Shown: in pieces, positions 40,131-59,500 of the stretch | Layout of the letters: every line of letters begins with the position of its first letter | Numbering within the stretch: position 1 is the stretch's first letter | NCBI RefSeq assembly: GCF_028389875.1 | Contig: NC_084670.1 | Location: forward strand, 10,511,383-10,575,382 | Source: Rhea pennata | Lineage: Eukaryota; Chordata; Aves; Rheiformes; Rheidae | Direction of reading: 5' to 3' | Length of the DNA: 64,000 nucleotides | Made by a program: the position numbers and the translations under genes | Notes under the pieces: model-generated | What the model saw: only the letters and a program-made list of their open reading frames with translations | What the model was told of the DNA's origin: nothing | The model's database searches: none

Positions 40131-42511
40131 CTATTGTTATTATTATTATTTATTTATTAATGCATTTTATTCTAGGCCATTCAGGAGAGTTTGTTCAAAC
40201 ACACATATACAAAAGCAGCTTTTAACAACCAAATAAACTGAAATCTTGCGAAGGAAAGCGTTTCAGTGGAAACGCTGGGCTCCAGACCCGAATTCAGTGG
40301 CAGCGTCCTCGGAGGACTGCCCGTTCTGGGGGAATTCGCCTCCTCTCCCTGCTGTTTGCCGAATGCGCCGTTTTGCACGCTGCTGTTTGTATGCCAAGGG
40401 GATTAGAAAATAAACGGGCATTTCTGTGAGCAGGGGAGCCAAAGCCACTTGGCCTCCCACGTATCTCCTGGCAAGGTTGAGCCCAGCGTGGATTCTCTAG
40501 CGTCTATTAAGGATTGAGGTCTGGCAGCAGTCCAGGGCAGTTAATAGGTTCTGTGTCCTCAGCGGGTTTCACAACACGCACAGGAACTTAATAAGCTTTG
40601 AGACTCCGCCGGGCCGGCTGCCGCTGGTGAAACTGGTCTGCCAGCGCAAAAGTCGGGGTTGGGGGGGAAGAGAGGAGACAAAATGATGCTGCAAAGCTCC
40701 CATTTCCCTGCTTGTGTGGGGTTGGAAACACCAGTGCAGCTCCTAGTCTGGGAAAGCACCGCAGAGAAGGTCTCTGGCCGGCTGCCCCTGCCCAGCTCGG
40801 CAGGTTTCGCTGCCGACAGGGATCCACACGCCAGGTGCTCCCGCCTGGTGCGCAAGGCTGTGGGACACTTGTGGGGAGCAGCTGTGCAGGGGATGAACGG
40901 GGTGAGACTTTGCTGGAGGCACCACTAGACCTGGCCAGGGTAGTTGTCCAGGCTGTTCCTTCCTGTGGGTTGCACGATACCACCTCTGGTCCCATATCAG
41001 CTGCATGGGTCACCGGTACCCCTCCTGCCCCGTACCGTGTACCGCAACGGCAAAAGGGAGAGCAATGCTTTTTCCCTTGCCTACATCTCTTTCTGAACTG
41101 TTTTCCCAGCTCCTGGCCAGAGCAGCAAACCTGTACAGCCCAGCCCTGCAACATCCCCAAAGTAACTTCACTATGTACTCACCATGGTGAAAATAAATTG
41201 CCAAAAAATAGTTGGCAAGTGAAGTTCTTCACCTGGAACAGCGAATCAACACAATTTTGGCATTGCTTAGCTCTTCCTTAAGTTGTATTAGAGTAGAGCT
41301 ATTCTTGCATTTAGAACAGCATCATTATCAAAAATATCCATCATCCCAGTGGCTCAACTCAAACCAGTGTTGGCTTGTGCTTTCTTCCCCATTAGAATGA
41401 ATAAAACCATAGCAAGGTACAGATCAAGGTTGAACGGATTATTTTAATTTGGGAATGTCTTTACTTTTCTAAAAATTAAACTGTTAAATTTTGAAATTAA
41501 GCATTTTGAAAATGAAATCAAAATTAATTGCTTGGATATATAAAAACAAAACAGATTGGATTTCAATCCTCCCCTTCCCCAGATTTTCCAGAAACAGTTA
41601 CAAACTATTTCTCAGGTACCCTTCCCCACTTAGGCACATTTTTCAATAACTCATCTATTCATGTAAAAATTGTTTTTCTGTAGTTTAAACTAGGGGAGAG
41701 GTTTTTTTGCTTATACTCTTTTCTTGCCTGGGAAAGAATATCACTGGTAGTACTCTCCGTGTGCCATAGGGAGGCACCTGGTGTCTGTGCAGAGGGAGGT
41801 GGGTGTGGGGGAAGCCACCAAGCTTTTCTGGAGTCTAAAACGGAAGACTAATTTAGGGGTGATTCTAGACTGGATGAGTAGGGAGGCCCAGAACAGATGA
41901 AAGCTATGTTAGGGTCTGTATCGGATCTCCCTGGTGTAACCACATCTAGATCTGTTGCCCTTCATGAGCTCTACTGGCACTGAGATGAAATGATGGCAAA
42001 GTGCAAGGGATTTGGGGAAACAGAAATGAGCCCAAGTGCTAGATTCCTGAATTATTGGTACATAATTATTGTAGCCTCATTGAGAAGACTACCCCAAAGA
42101 CTCTTGCTCATGGCTTCGCAAAATACCTTAGTCAAAAGAAAACATCCCAGAACAATGAGGAACCTCCCCAGGGTGGCAGGGAGCTTCACCATACTCCAAC
42201 CCAAATGACTTTCCCCCTCGCTTGCAGGCACCATGAGTGGGAGATGCTTGTGAGGTGGGAGGTCGGAAGGGGTCCCATTTCATTGCCAGTCCCCACAACA
42301 CAGGAATTTGCTGCTTTTTTCAGGAACCGACAGCTTGGTCTCTGGATGTTAGACAAGATCACTCCGTGTTTGCATCTGCTACATCAAAGTGGTGGGGAGT
42401 GAAGGGGAGATCTGAGCAAGAGGGTAGTGTCACCCATGTGAGCTCTGCACTACAGGTTTGCCTTCACACACTTCCATTCCTCTGTCTTCACTGAGATCCT
42501 CTCCTCCATGG

Positions 42512-42519
42512 TATAAATA
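42512..42519 (+). promoter_or_regulatory. TATA-box-like motif upstream of DMBX1
   Basis: TATAAATA lies 1.2 kb before the first coding exon on the gene's strand. It could mark a start for a non-coding first exon, but I could not identify a matching donor with confidence. Confidence 0.2.
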
Positions 42520-43279
42520 CACTACACGCAAAAATTGAGGTCTTTAGGCATGAGAGTGAGATTTGATAATCCTCATTGTGGAAAAAACAACAGTTAATTT
42601 TTCACCCTAATAGCTACACACAAGTTTTTGCAGTTCAATGCATCAGGTTCCTCTAAAAGCCATGGGAGATGAACCAATTCCCTCCAGTGATCAAAACTAC
42701 TTTCTAGGAAGTTGCCTAGATAACCTATCTGTTTCCCTACGTTAGCCCAGCTGCGCAGGCTGGAACTCTTCTATCTCTGAATGATCATTCACTGCATTGA
42801 CTTTCTGTCTCATGACTTACTGGTGTGAATGATATTTTGGAAATTTTCTTCTGTGGTAAATGTTTCACATCTGGCCTTCTGATGTCTTATGAAGCAAGGA
42901 AAGAACATTCTGGAGGCCCTCAGTCGTCTGTAACATGGATGAATGGCTCATCATTCAGCTTTTGAGACCAATATTAGCTCAGTTTTACAGATGGTCTGTA
43001 AGGAAAAACAACTTGAAGTTTCATACACAACCCACAGTAAAAAAAAGCCATTAGTTTTTCAAATAATTTGCTTGCTTTGAACTATGAGACTCCAGTAGTT
43101 ATTGCAAACTTTATTTCCCTCTTTAGCTGTAAGATTTTTGGCCCTGTCACACTACAAATTTATTTTTCTTTATACCATATGGGGTTTTTTTTGCCTACCA
43201 TTTGTGTTTTGTTAAGAAGACCCTTAAGAAAAATGAATGGAAATAAATTACACATGAACGTGTTCAGATAAGACAGATT

Positions 43280-43480
43280 CTTTGACATTATGGCAACAGA
43301 ATTGTGGAACAGCCCACTGTAGGCAACAGCAAGGACAAAATGCCACCTGGTTCTGGGATAAAGCTTGATCAGTTCATTAAAAGTGGTAATATAATGTATT
43401 TTCTTCCAGCATATTCCATGACAATCCTGAAAATCCTGTTGTGTTTGGTAAATCATTTCTAGGAGACAGTCAGATGCTGG
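43280..43480 (+). mobile_element. Possible degenerate CR1/L3-type LINE 3' end, opposite orientation
   Basis: The order TTGTGGAAC, then AACAGCAAGGACAAAATG, then CTTGATCAGTTCATTAAAAG resembles, from memory, the end of the second frame and tail of the same LINE type. It ends about 220 bp before the DMBX1 coding exon. The match is weak and could be older or coincidental. Confidence 0.35.
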
Positions 43481-43657
43481 TCTCTCAGCTTGGAAGCTAG
43501 ATTGGTGTCAATGGTGCTTTAGGTCTACAGAACTAGTTTGAATCCTGGCCTAGAACCCGTCAAAGTCAGGAGGTTGGAAGTGACCCTTGTATGCCTCAGT
43601 TTAAGTTTCAGGTCAGCTTTTCCAAGGCTCTGCTGGACCATCAGGATGCTGGAATAG

Positions 43658-50568
<6,911 letters not shown>

Positions 50569-50954
50569 CTGCAGGACAAGCTGCCATCAGCCAGAAAAAA
50601 AAATGCACCAGAGGTTGGCACTAGATATGTCATGCCTTGAACCCTCTGCTCTCATCTCTTCTTGGAGTAAGGTGCTCCCATTCAGGGAAAACTTTGCATT
50701 TATTAGCATCTTATTAGCACCACAACTGCATCAGATGTTGCTACCAGCCTGGTCTTCACTAAATATTTAACGAGGAAGGGGGAGAGGATGTATATTTAGA
50801 CAGATGAACTGTCCTCTCGACTGCCGTCAGTTAAGCTTGTGAGATTCAGAAAAAGCCCCCTTTCCTCAGCCCCACGATAATGTGCCAACTGTGTTATATA
50901 CATATTTTTGTTGTTGTTGCGTTCTTTGGGAAAAGAAAGAGTCCTACTTTATCC

Positions 50955-50962
50955 TGTATATA
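50955..50962 (+). promoter_or_regulatory. Pumilio response element in DMBX1 3' UTR
   Basis: TGTATATA fits the UGUANAUA consensus bound by PUM1/PUM2. The match is exact, but an 8-mer can occur by chance in a 0.9-kb UTR, so use in vivo is unproven. Confidence 0.4.
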
Positions 50963-51484
50963 GTTTAAAATGTTGAAAGCATCCTTCGCCTGTGTGTTAC
51001 TGTCAGTGTTACAGACCTGTGACCTCTTTTGCTTTTATTCCTTCCTCTTTCTCAGTTTGAGAAGCTAGTATCAAAGTTACAAGTCAGCCATCGTCCCCAC
51101 CTCAGCTTGCAGCTAGTTGCTCTTCTTGGGTCAGAGGCCTAAAGGTGTTTGAGATGAAGAGAAAGGATGGTGCACTTCACTGCTCCGCTTCTCTGCTAAA
51201 GCCAATTTTGTAATGACCGGGAAATAACACAAAGATAAATTTCCCATTTAAGCACTTCCTATAGGACGAGCATTTTTCATTTATGTTCTAACAGCACTTG
51301 TTCAAAGATGGAGGATGAGATATTGGCCGAATGCTGCTGCCTACGGGGAGAAGAATGAAAGCCAGATTCACAGGATTATTTTTGATCTAGATTGTTTCCT
51401 CTTTGATCTTTAGTGAAGTGTTAACTCTTCTATTTACAAATTTTCTTTCTGGAGAGCATCTTGGTCTAATTTGACAACAGAGGC

Positions 51485-51490
51485 AATAAA
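51485..51490 (+). terminator. Canonical poly(A) signal AATAAA for DMBX1
   Basis: AATAAA is followed about 20 nt later by TAGTGTGTTCAT, a plausible downstream GT-rich element. It is the first canonical hexamer with such context after the stop codon. Confidence 0.75.
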
Positions 51491-53930
51491 AACTTTGTAT
51501 GAACTCCTAGTGTGTTCATACACCATATATTATAAGGTTCTTTGATAAAACCACGATTAATTCAAGCTGTGCTTAGAAAAATGCTCTCATCACCGAATTT
51601 ATACCCTCAAGCCCTGCAGCTTCAGAAACTGGTTAGCAAGTGAAACTATAACAAGTGAAAAATGCTGAAGTGCTGGAGGCAAAGCAGGTGATGTGCAGGG
51701 ACTTTATATTCTCTGGAGCTGAGAGGGAATAGATAAATTTGCCAAAAAATACAGGGTTTAGCAAGTAACCCAAATTCACCAGCTTCAAAATGAATTCAGT
51801 TAATAGTTTTGGCCTCATTTCATTGGAATGACCCCTCATTTCAATAATCAACCTAGGATTTTTTCCTTTTTGAGAAGCAATGTTTTTGCCAACCCAAATT
51901 ACTTTTTTGCCAACCCAAATAAAGCCATTGAACCTACTGCTGTTATCCTGAGTATTAGGGAGGGGTGAAATCCAGATCCAATCTCTAATATTGCCTAGGA
52001 CCAAAAATCCAGACTGTGGCAGGTGTAGGTTTGAATCCAAAGGATGTCAGCCGGGTCTGCCACTAATACACTCAATGGAGCGGAGCTAATTCACTGCAGA
52101 TGATAATCTGGTCCATGCCTGATTTTAACATGCAGCGTAGATGTGGTGTGTGTGCACAGTTCACAGCCCCTCTTACTCCTCTCTTGCTTCATTCCAGTGC
52201 AGAAGCCATGGTTCAAATTACTTCTTTAAGTACGGGAAAGAGAAAAGCCTGTTTCCAGCTCCGCTAATGTCTCTTGAAAAAGCATCTAACTCCTGTCAAC
52301 TGAGATGTGAGAATAGTTGGTTTTGGTTGGAAATGATGTTTTCTCCCTCTTAAAGTTGTAGCAAGAGCAGACCTCTGTGTGAGCACAGTTCATCAGCAGC
52401 ACCAGCTTCCAAGGAAAATGGAATACCTTCCTTAAACACTTCTGTTCTGCCATATACTTCAGTTTGGGGGTTTATCTCCTGCTTTAATTTTTTTTAATTT
52501 TGTCAAATAAGCCTCTGTGACCAGAAGTCTACACTTTGCCAAAGCCAAATGTATTTGTAGAAAGTGCATTTTGGCTGCCACTTTCAAAGGTGTCTGATTA
52601 AATTAGAAGCACTAAAGTGCATCTACAGTCTCCAAAAGGATCCTTTGAAAGTCCCAACCTTCATTTTTGTAGCCTGTCACTGAAACCAGGGACACCAGAT
52701 CAGAGCTTTAACTTTTTCCTCTCCTTCCCCAGAAACTATACTTATTTTCAGCCTCTTGCTTACCTCAGCACACATGTATGTTATGGTGTTGCTTTGCCAG
52801 AGGAAGGCAACAGCAAATTTTATTGACGTCCCTTAGATGTTGTCTTCTAGTGCCAGTCTAGAAGTGAGCCGAAAAACCACACAAGGCGGAAATCTGCACA
52901 GAGATCAGAACCTGGACTTCAGCTCTTTAAATAATAAGACATTTAAATAATAAGACATGAGAGAACAAAACTGCAGGTCATATTTCAAGCAGAGAGATGG
53001 GTCACCATCTCTCTGTGTCATCCCAGGTTAGAAGGGCATCCGTTCTCTCCTCTGGCATTGCAGGGCTGGAGAGGGCGACACAGTCTCAGGCTAGGGCAAT
53101 TATAACCCCGTCATAGGTCACAATTTGTTAGTAAGGCAAAATCCGTGGATGTTTATGCTGCAAGTGAAAATGGAGTGCTAGGTTTGCCTTGATCCTCCAA
53201 GAGAAGATGAGGACTTCCAACGAGGCCAGGCTGGGGGCAAATCCTGCCCAGTGCTTTGGTGCAAAAATTCGTTTTCACGTCCTGCATCTTAACACAGCTT
53301 CAGCTACTCCTGTGACTGACCTCTCTCTCCCCTGTGATACTCCTGGGATCCTCATGGTGGGCTTTGATCAGCTCCTATGGACTTTGTGTGCAGAGCCTTT
53401 GGCACGCCATGAAAATCACAAGCATCTGGATGACACCAGAATAGCACAGAAAGTAAATTGGGCCCAGCACAGCCATGAGCAGAGATGTCCAAATATCCAT
53501 CTCTCCAGGGACAACTAGTCCCTATCATACATGTCTGCCTCTGCAAGATGCACCAGCTGACCGAGGCACATCTGCTCCTAGACCAGGGCATGGAAATGTT
53601 TCTTATGTTGGGATTATTTTTCCCATTCTGGGTCAGGATTAAAAAATTATCTAAAATTTAAAAATAAAGAAGAAAAAAGGTTGCCTTCAAAATATATGAG
53701 CCCATTGAAGTATTTTGCACCAAGTCTGGTTTTTCTTCTTTTCCTGGTCAAAACTAACTGCAGTTTCAAAAATGGGAGTAAGTTTACATATAAGCCAAAA
53801 TTGGTTTTAAATGCAAAAAGCAAGAATTTAGATTCCTAACTTATAAAAGTTTCATAATGAATTACTTGTCAAATCTGATTCTTATCTACAATTTGTTTTA
53901 ATGCTTCTGGGCTTGGGGCTTTTTTTGACC

Positions 53931-53971
53931 AAAAAAAAAAAAAAAAAAAAAGAGAGAGAGAGAGAGAGAGA
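53931..53971. repeat. Poly-A followed by (AG)n
   Basis: 21 A, then about ten AG dinucleotides. Confidence 0.95.
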
Positions 53972-54109
53972 AGAACAAACTCCCTAACCAATTCAAGCCT
54001 GTGTGCACAGTAGGAAGACCAAAAGGGGTGATATTGTGTCATTTTGAATACCTGAAAACTTTTTAAGGTTAAAAAAAAAGTCAGGCAAATCTTCCCTGGT
54101 TTGCTGCGG

Positions 54110-54360
54110 AGAAAGGGAGCTCCATTCGTTCCCTTTCTGAGGCCGTCAGCCTGAGCTATGTAAGAAATTCAAATTATTGATGGAGGAGTTTCAATAACAA
54201 AAAAAGAGCAACATTTCCCTCCTCTCGTTGTCCAAGCAGATATTTGCTCCACTCTAGCAAACGATGAAATTGGGTGTAATATGGCTTCTTTCATCACAGG
54301 CATGAAACGCCTGGAGTGTAACCCGTATTAATTATCCTAGCCCGTCAGATAGAAGAGCGA
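54110..54360. promoter_or_regulatory. Candidate conserved non-coding element downstream of DMBX1
   Basis: It includes CAAATTATTGATGG (near 54170), AAATTGGGTGTAATATGG (near 54267) and GTATTAATTATCC (near 54325), with low repeat content. Weak evidence. Confidence 0.25.
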
Positions 54361-55009
54361 CTGTGGAAAGGAAAACTCCCTTCTTCTCTGCGTGTTCAGC
54401 CAGCCTGATCCCGGGGCATAACAGCTCGGGTACAGTTTCAGCCTCGGGAGATAAATGTAGAAAGGGAAGCAGCATTTTGTATTTTGTAATGCAGACTGTC
54501 AAGTTGATCTTTTATATGTGAAAAGTATGTTCCCCCAAAACGCATAGCGTGGCATCAAGGCTGGGAAAGGGCTTATTTGTTCCCTAAAAAAATAGTGGTG
54601 GAGAGCCTAGAAAAATTCTCCCTAATTCCTATTTTGAAATAGGTTATATATCTGGAGATTTTCTCTGCTGGTCTTTTCGCCTTTTCTATGGCTTTCTTGC
54701 ATTCCTTTTCCTTGGTGAACCAGTTATCCCTCAAAACCCCTTCTTGCACAATTTTAAAATATTTTAGCCACAGACCTTGCAGGATCAGGGACTGTGAGAG
54801 AACTGGTCAAAATGTTCAGAATAAAAGTTTGCAGCAAAACTTCCTCTACTGTGCAGGAGGAGTCTCATAGGTGTTCATAAAACTAAAGGTTTTTAAATAG
54901 CACAGAAGAAATTCCCAGTACTTACTATTAGTGAAAAAAAGGTCCAGTAATGGACTCGTAATGGAGGCAGAAAAGGAACCTGTTTTTTTTTGTCCTGTTT
55001 TCCTGTTTT

Positions 55010-55011
<2 letters not shown>

Positions 55012-55041
<30 letters not shown>
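55012..55041. repeat. Poly-T tract (30 nt)
   Basis: Uninterrupted T, preceded by a TTTTCCTG-type duplicated stretch. Confidence 0.98.
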
Positions 55042-55042
<1 letters not shown>

Positions 55043-58000
55043 TAAACTGAAATATCCATGATATTGAGCATGGTAATATGGTAATGAGCAGGGGGACAGG
55101 TTTTTCCCGTATTTCCCCAACCAAAAATCAAGGTTTGCTGTGTAAGAAGTATAAACCCAGCTCCCAAGCATCAAAAATAACCACACACATACAGCACTTG
55201 CCACCTCCCGTTTCTGACTTAGGTATTTCATAATGTCAAAAACTTGAGTCAGGTCTGGGATTCTGTTGCCACAGCAGCCAGCCAGCCAGAGATGCTCATT
55301 TTGCTGAAAAAACACCAAAGTGCAGGGACACAGAGGAGGGAAGTGGAGCTATTTCTGTCCCTGTATGTGACGTGTGATACTTCCACTTACACAACAAATT
55401 TTAGCAGCATCAGGACGCTTCTTAACAGTTAATATGTAAAGGACTTAACAAACCTCTGTAGAAAAGGAAATGTAAATTCAAAACTGCCATATTTTGTTAG
55501 TTTAATTACAGTAGCTATGAAACATAACTCAATTAAGCTTAAACAAGTAATTTACAGAACTTTCCTGCTGTTTTTAACAAGCTGTGTTGATTTTTCTATT
55601 CCTCCCTCCTTATCCCTTCGTGTACCCCTTGCTGATTTTTTATGATCTGTTCTAGAGCAACATAATATATCTTATTTTCCCTATCCAGAGCAAAGACCTG
55701 TTTCTCTAAGGAGTTCTGATCCCAACCCAAATCAATAGCAGAGGAGTAGGAAAAGGTTGATACAATAAGCAACAACAAAAGATTTCTAGTAAAGAAAGAT
55801 CAAAACAAAAAATTCCTGCGCTGATAAGTGCACATGTGAATTTCCCGTCGTGCTACAAAATGGCCCGGTAACGGTTGACTTCCTATATTTTCCACAGACT
55901 TTGCAGACTCGTCGGTTTGTTCCCTGCTGTATAAACAGAGCCCTCCGTGTTCGTTCCCTGATTTCTCCAGCTGCTTGGGGAAGAGATGTAAAAGCCGAGA
56001 AGCCAATGTCACCACGGCTGTAAACGGCGCGGCTCTTACCGGAGAGCACGCCCGCTAATCCCAGCGCTGAGCGTGGCCTCGGGATCTGCCGCAAAGTTCG
56101 GGACATGCCCCAGATCATGCAATTTTACTGTTTGCAAAGAAACCCATAGGGACTCGTAAAGTAAGACCAGTTCTGAACTGCTGTGGGGCCAAAGAGGAGT
56201 AAGTGCATCCACCCGTGGAGCAATGCCAGATTTACCCTAAGAACAAAATTTGGCCCCAGAATTTGTTTATAAAGAATATGATCATCATATCTTAAGTTAA
56301 ACATTGCATCTAGTCTTCTACGAATAGCCAAAGCCTTTTTTTATGCTCTAGCTATTGAGCAGTGCCGTCTCATGCTGGAGAGAAGTTCAGATGTGTCTTT
56401 GCAACTGGAAATAACTTTTTGGTTTATTTTCTCGTGCCAGGAGGCAATCAATTTTTTTTTTCCAGCTACTGACCCAAGGCGTACAGTTAGCTCCAAAGTG
56501 TAACAGTGTTTGTGTGTCAAACCTATCTTGCAAAGGAACAAAGGCTTTTAAAGGAAAACAAAAAAGGAAATCAAAGTAATATACTGTACAGATTGCTGTA
56601 AAATTGAGCTGTAGTGTAAGAAGTTGTGCTTTAGAATTCACTATTGATGAACTCAAATGTGTATCATATTTATTTATTCTGGTAGGTAAAAGAAGGGAAA
56701 AAAAAAGAGTTTATATTCATTTCCGAAAAGCTGCAGCATGATGCTATGTACCAATTGTGCCAGTCCTGCTTTCTGTAAAATTATTGCCTGTTTTCATACT
56801 CCACTAATAAAAAAGAAAAAAAAATGCAAGGACAGCTTATTTGACAAGTCCTTCCATAATAACAACTTGTGCTGGTCAGCAGGGACGTAACTGTAAGCAG
56901 AGAGAACAGGGTTGCTCCTGAGCTGTGTCCCAGGCAGCTGCGAGGAGTTTTCTAGTGCAGACAAACTCAGAAATGGAGTACGGGGCAGGTAACGGAGCCC
57001 AGGTCTGGGTTCGCCCCCCGACTGGCCCTGCGGCACCTCCGCGTCCCCAGGCTGGTCCCATGCCGAGCACCCTTGCTGCAGAGTCGTGACAGCTGGGACC
57101 TCCTCACCAAAAGAGTCATCTTCACGGGCTCAGAGTAATCAGCTTCTTGCTGTCGGGGGTCACTGCCACCAGCTGGGGCGGTGGTGGGTGAAATGTCCTT
57201 TTGGCTACAAGACGCTGACACAGTGGTAGGGGACCAACGTGATTTCATGTACAGAGCTGGTGGCGCTTAAAGCAAATGGAAAACTGCTTTCACTTGGGCA
57301 GCACCTTTTAGGCAAGCAAAAGCGGTCTGGTCTGTTGTGATCTTCCAACATGAGCCGGGAGAAAAATTCATACCTGATGGGACAGCAGCAGGATGACCAG
57401 ACAGCTTATCTTTACCGACAGCAGTGCAGGATAAATTTACCATTTCATGGGCTTTCCTGCAATTTTGGGGATGTTTCTATTCTTTGGAGGAAGACCCGTC
57501 CCTTTTCTGGCTCAAAGTGGACCGGGGTGGGACATGCTCAGAAAGACTCAGGGTTAGTTTGAAAATCACCTAGATGGTGAAACAAAAGATAAGCAACACT
57601 TGTGAATGATGTCAAGGGCTTTTGCATCTTGTCAATGGGCATAATCTGATTTCTGATGAAGCTGATGAAAAGCTTTTTTTTTTTTCCTGAAATTATTGAG
57701 ATTTTCCTGAACTAATCTAATAGTTGTTCTCTTGAGGATTTTTTTTTTTTTTTTTTTGGTTTCAGAATCTTCCCTCTTCCAGCACCAAACTTGCCATTAT
57801 GGCTTTATGGTTTCTTCTTCCAACTGTAGAAATATCCTAGGAGAAAAAAAAAAGTAATTGAAACATCGGGAAAGAAAAGCAAGTGCATTTGTAATAATGA
57901 TTTATATCTTTTATGGCATCCTCATCAATAAACCACAAAGAATTTTATAGAGGCGTGCCATTTACCTTCATTCTACAGTTTGAGTATCTGACATATGGAG

Positions 58001-58899
58001 GAAGAAAAGTGACTTTTTCTTAAACCAGGCAAAGAGCCAGAAACAGTAAGAATATAGACAGGGATTGGATTCCTGCTCAGAATATTTTTAGTCCTAATTT
58101 TTTTGACCCAATTTCATCAATGCTGTCAAGGGCCGCTTGATCACATGCACCCAAAAGTTCAGTCACCCACAAGTGTCAGATTGTGACTATGACTGTTTGT
58201 TTCCATAACCATGGAAGAGACCATGGAAGGTCATTTCCTTCCTCACTGTATTTACAGATTTATTTTGAATACTAAAAATCTTGTGGGCAAAGAAAGCCCA
58301 TGACCCTCCAGACCACCAAGTAGCTCACTCCCTACAGGCAATCCACCAGGCTGAAATGCCAGTGCCTTTGGGACACAGCCATAGCCCCAGTGCAATGTCA
58401 AGAGAGTTGGAAATAAGCATCGGGACAGTGGGTTGAGGTCTGTCTGTGTGCAGAAATTCCCACAGGGCCCCATTGGTGGCAGGAACAGATCTGCTCAGAG
58501 CTGGATGTGGGGTCTCGGGGAGGACAGGCTCCATGCTCACCAACGTGGCCCGCAGAGACAGGGCACGTTGCACAAAGCACGCTCACTGCTGGAACTTGCC
58601 CTGGAGCCAGCATCTCCTCCATGATCAGGCCACAGCTTTCAGAGAAACGGTCAATTCCTGCCTCTCAAACGGATAAGTTATGACCAATTCCTTTCCTGCA
58701 GTTACGTGCAATTAAGAATAGGATCTGATCTTACCTACCAAGCAAGGTCAATGAGATAAAATCAGCCACCCACCAAAACTGGAATCCAAACTTCAAGGAA
58801 GCTAAAGGTGATGATTTGGCCATAAAAGTCATAGCCTAAAGTTATCTGGAGGTTCGTTCCAGAAAAATACAATGTCAGAGGAAAAATAAGATTTGAAAG

Positions 58900-59500
58900 A
58901 GCTCCAGAGCTCAGTATTAACTGCATATGTGGCATTTTGATCCATTTCCATAAAGCATAACATAATATTTGCTAAAGGAGGGGGAGGAGGAAGGGGAAAT
59001 AAAGACTACAGTTAATATTCTCCTTTGGATCCCCCATTTGCTGATTACTCTGCAAGCTGTGTAATTGGGTGTCTCTGGCAATATGATGAAATGTGCCACA
59101 AACATCAAAAAACGGTGCTGTATTAAATCTGCTTTTCATAATCTCTTCTCATTTCCCAGACCTGAGACATTTCATTCAATTTTTCCTGACTAAGTTGATA
59201 TGTAAAGCCATATAAACATATCAATGCAAATAAATACATATATATTTTTCAAATGCTCATCAAAATGCACTCATTACAAAGATTTGCATCAAAGTTCTTT
59301 CACACTGTTGTTACCCATAGTAACTAATTTTTTTAACGTTGCATTATTTTTAAGAATAGTTTAAGGAGCTACAGGCTACTTTTTTGTAGCTCATTAACAA
59401 CTCCACATCTATCTATCATGTTTCAACTTTATCTTACCTGATTAGAAAATCATTTCCCTATTTGCATGAAGGGCAAAAATCTATGTAAAGTCACCGTAAT
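58900..59500. promoter_or_regulatory. Candidate downstream enhancer with three octamer motifs
   Basis: A perfect POU octamer ATGCAAAT at 59224-59231 and its complement ATTTGCAT at 59282-59289 and 59460-59467. The middle one overlaps CATCAAAG (59287-59294), a TCF/LEF-type site. The block is AT-rich and CpG-poor and lies about 7.5 kb after the DMBX1 poly(A) signal. Confidence 0.45.

Larger units (their letters stand above)
50569..51510 (+). other. DMBX1: DMBX1 3' untranslated region
   Basis: This is the non-coding sequence between the DMBX1 stop and the poly(A) signal at 51485-51490. It is T-rich in places and contains a Pumilio-type element TGTATATA (50955-50962). The exact cleavage position is inferred to lie 10-30 nt after the hexamer, just before a GT-rich stretch. 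Confidence 0.75.
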
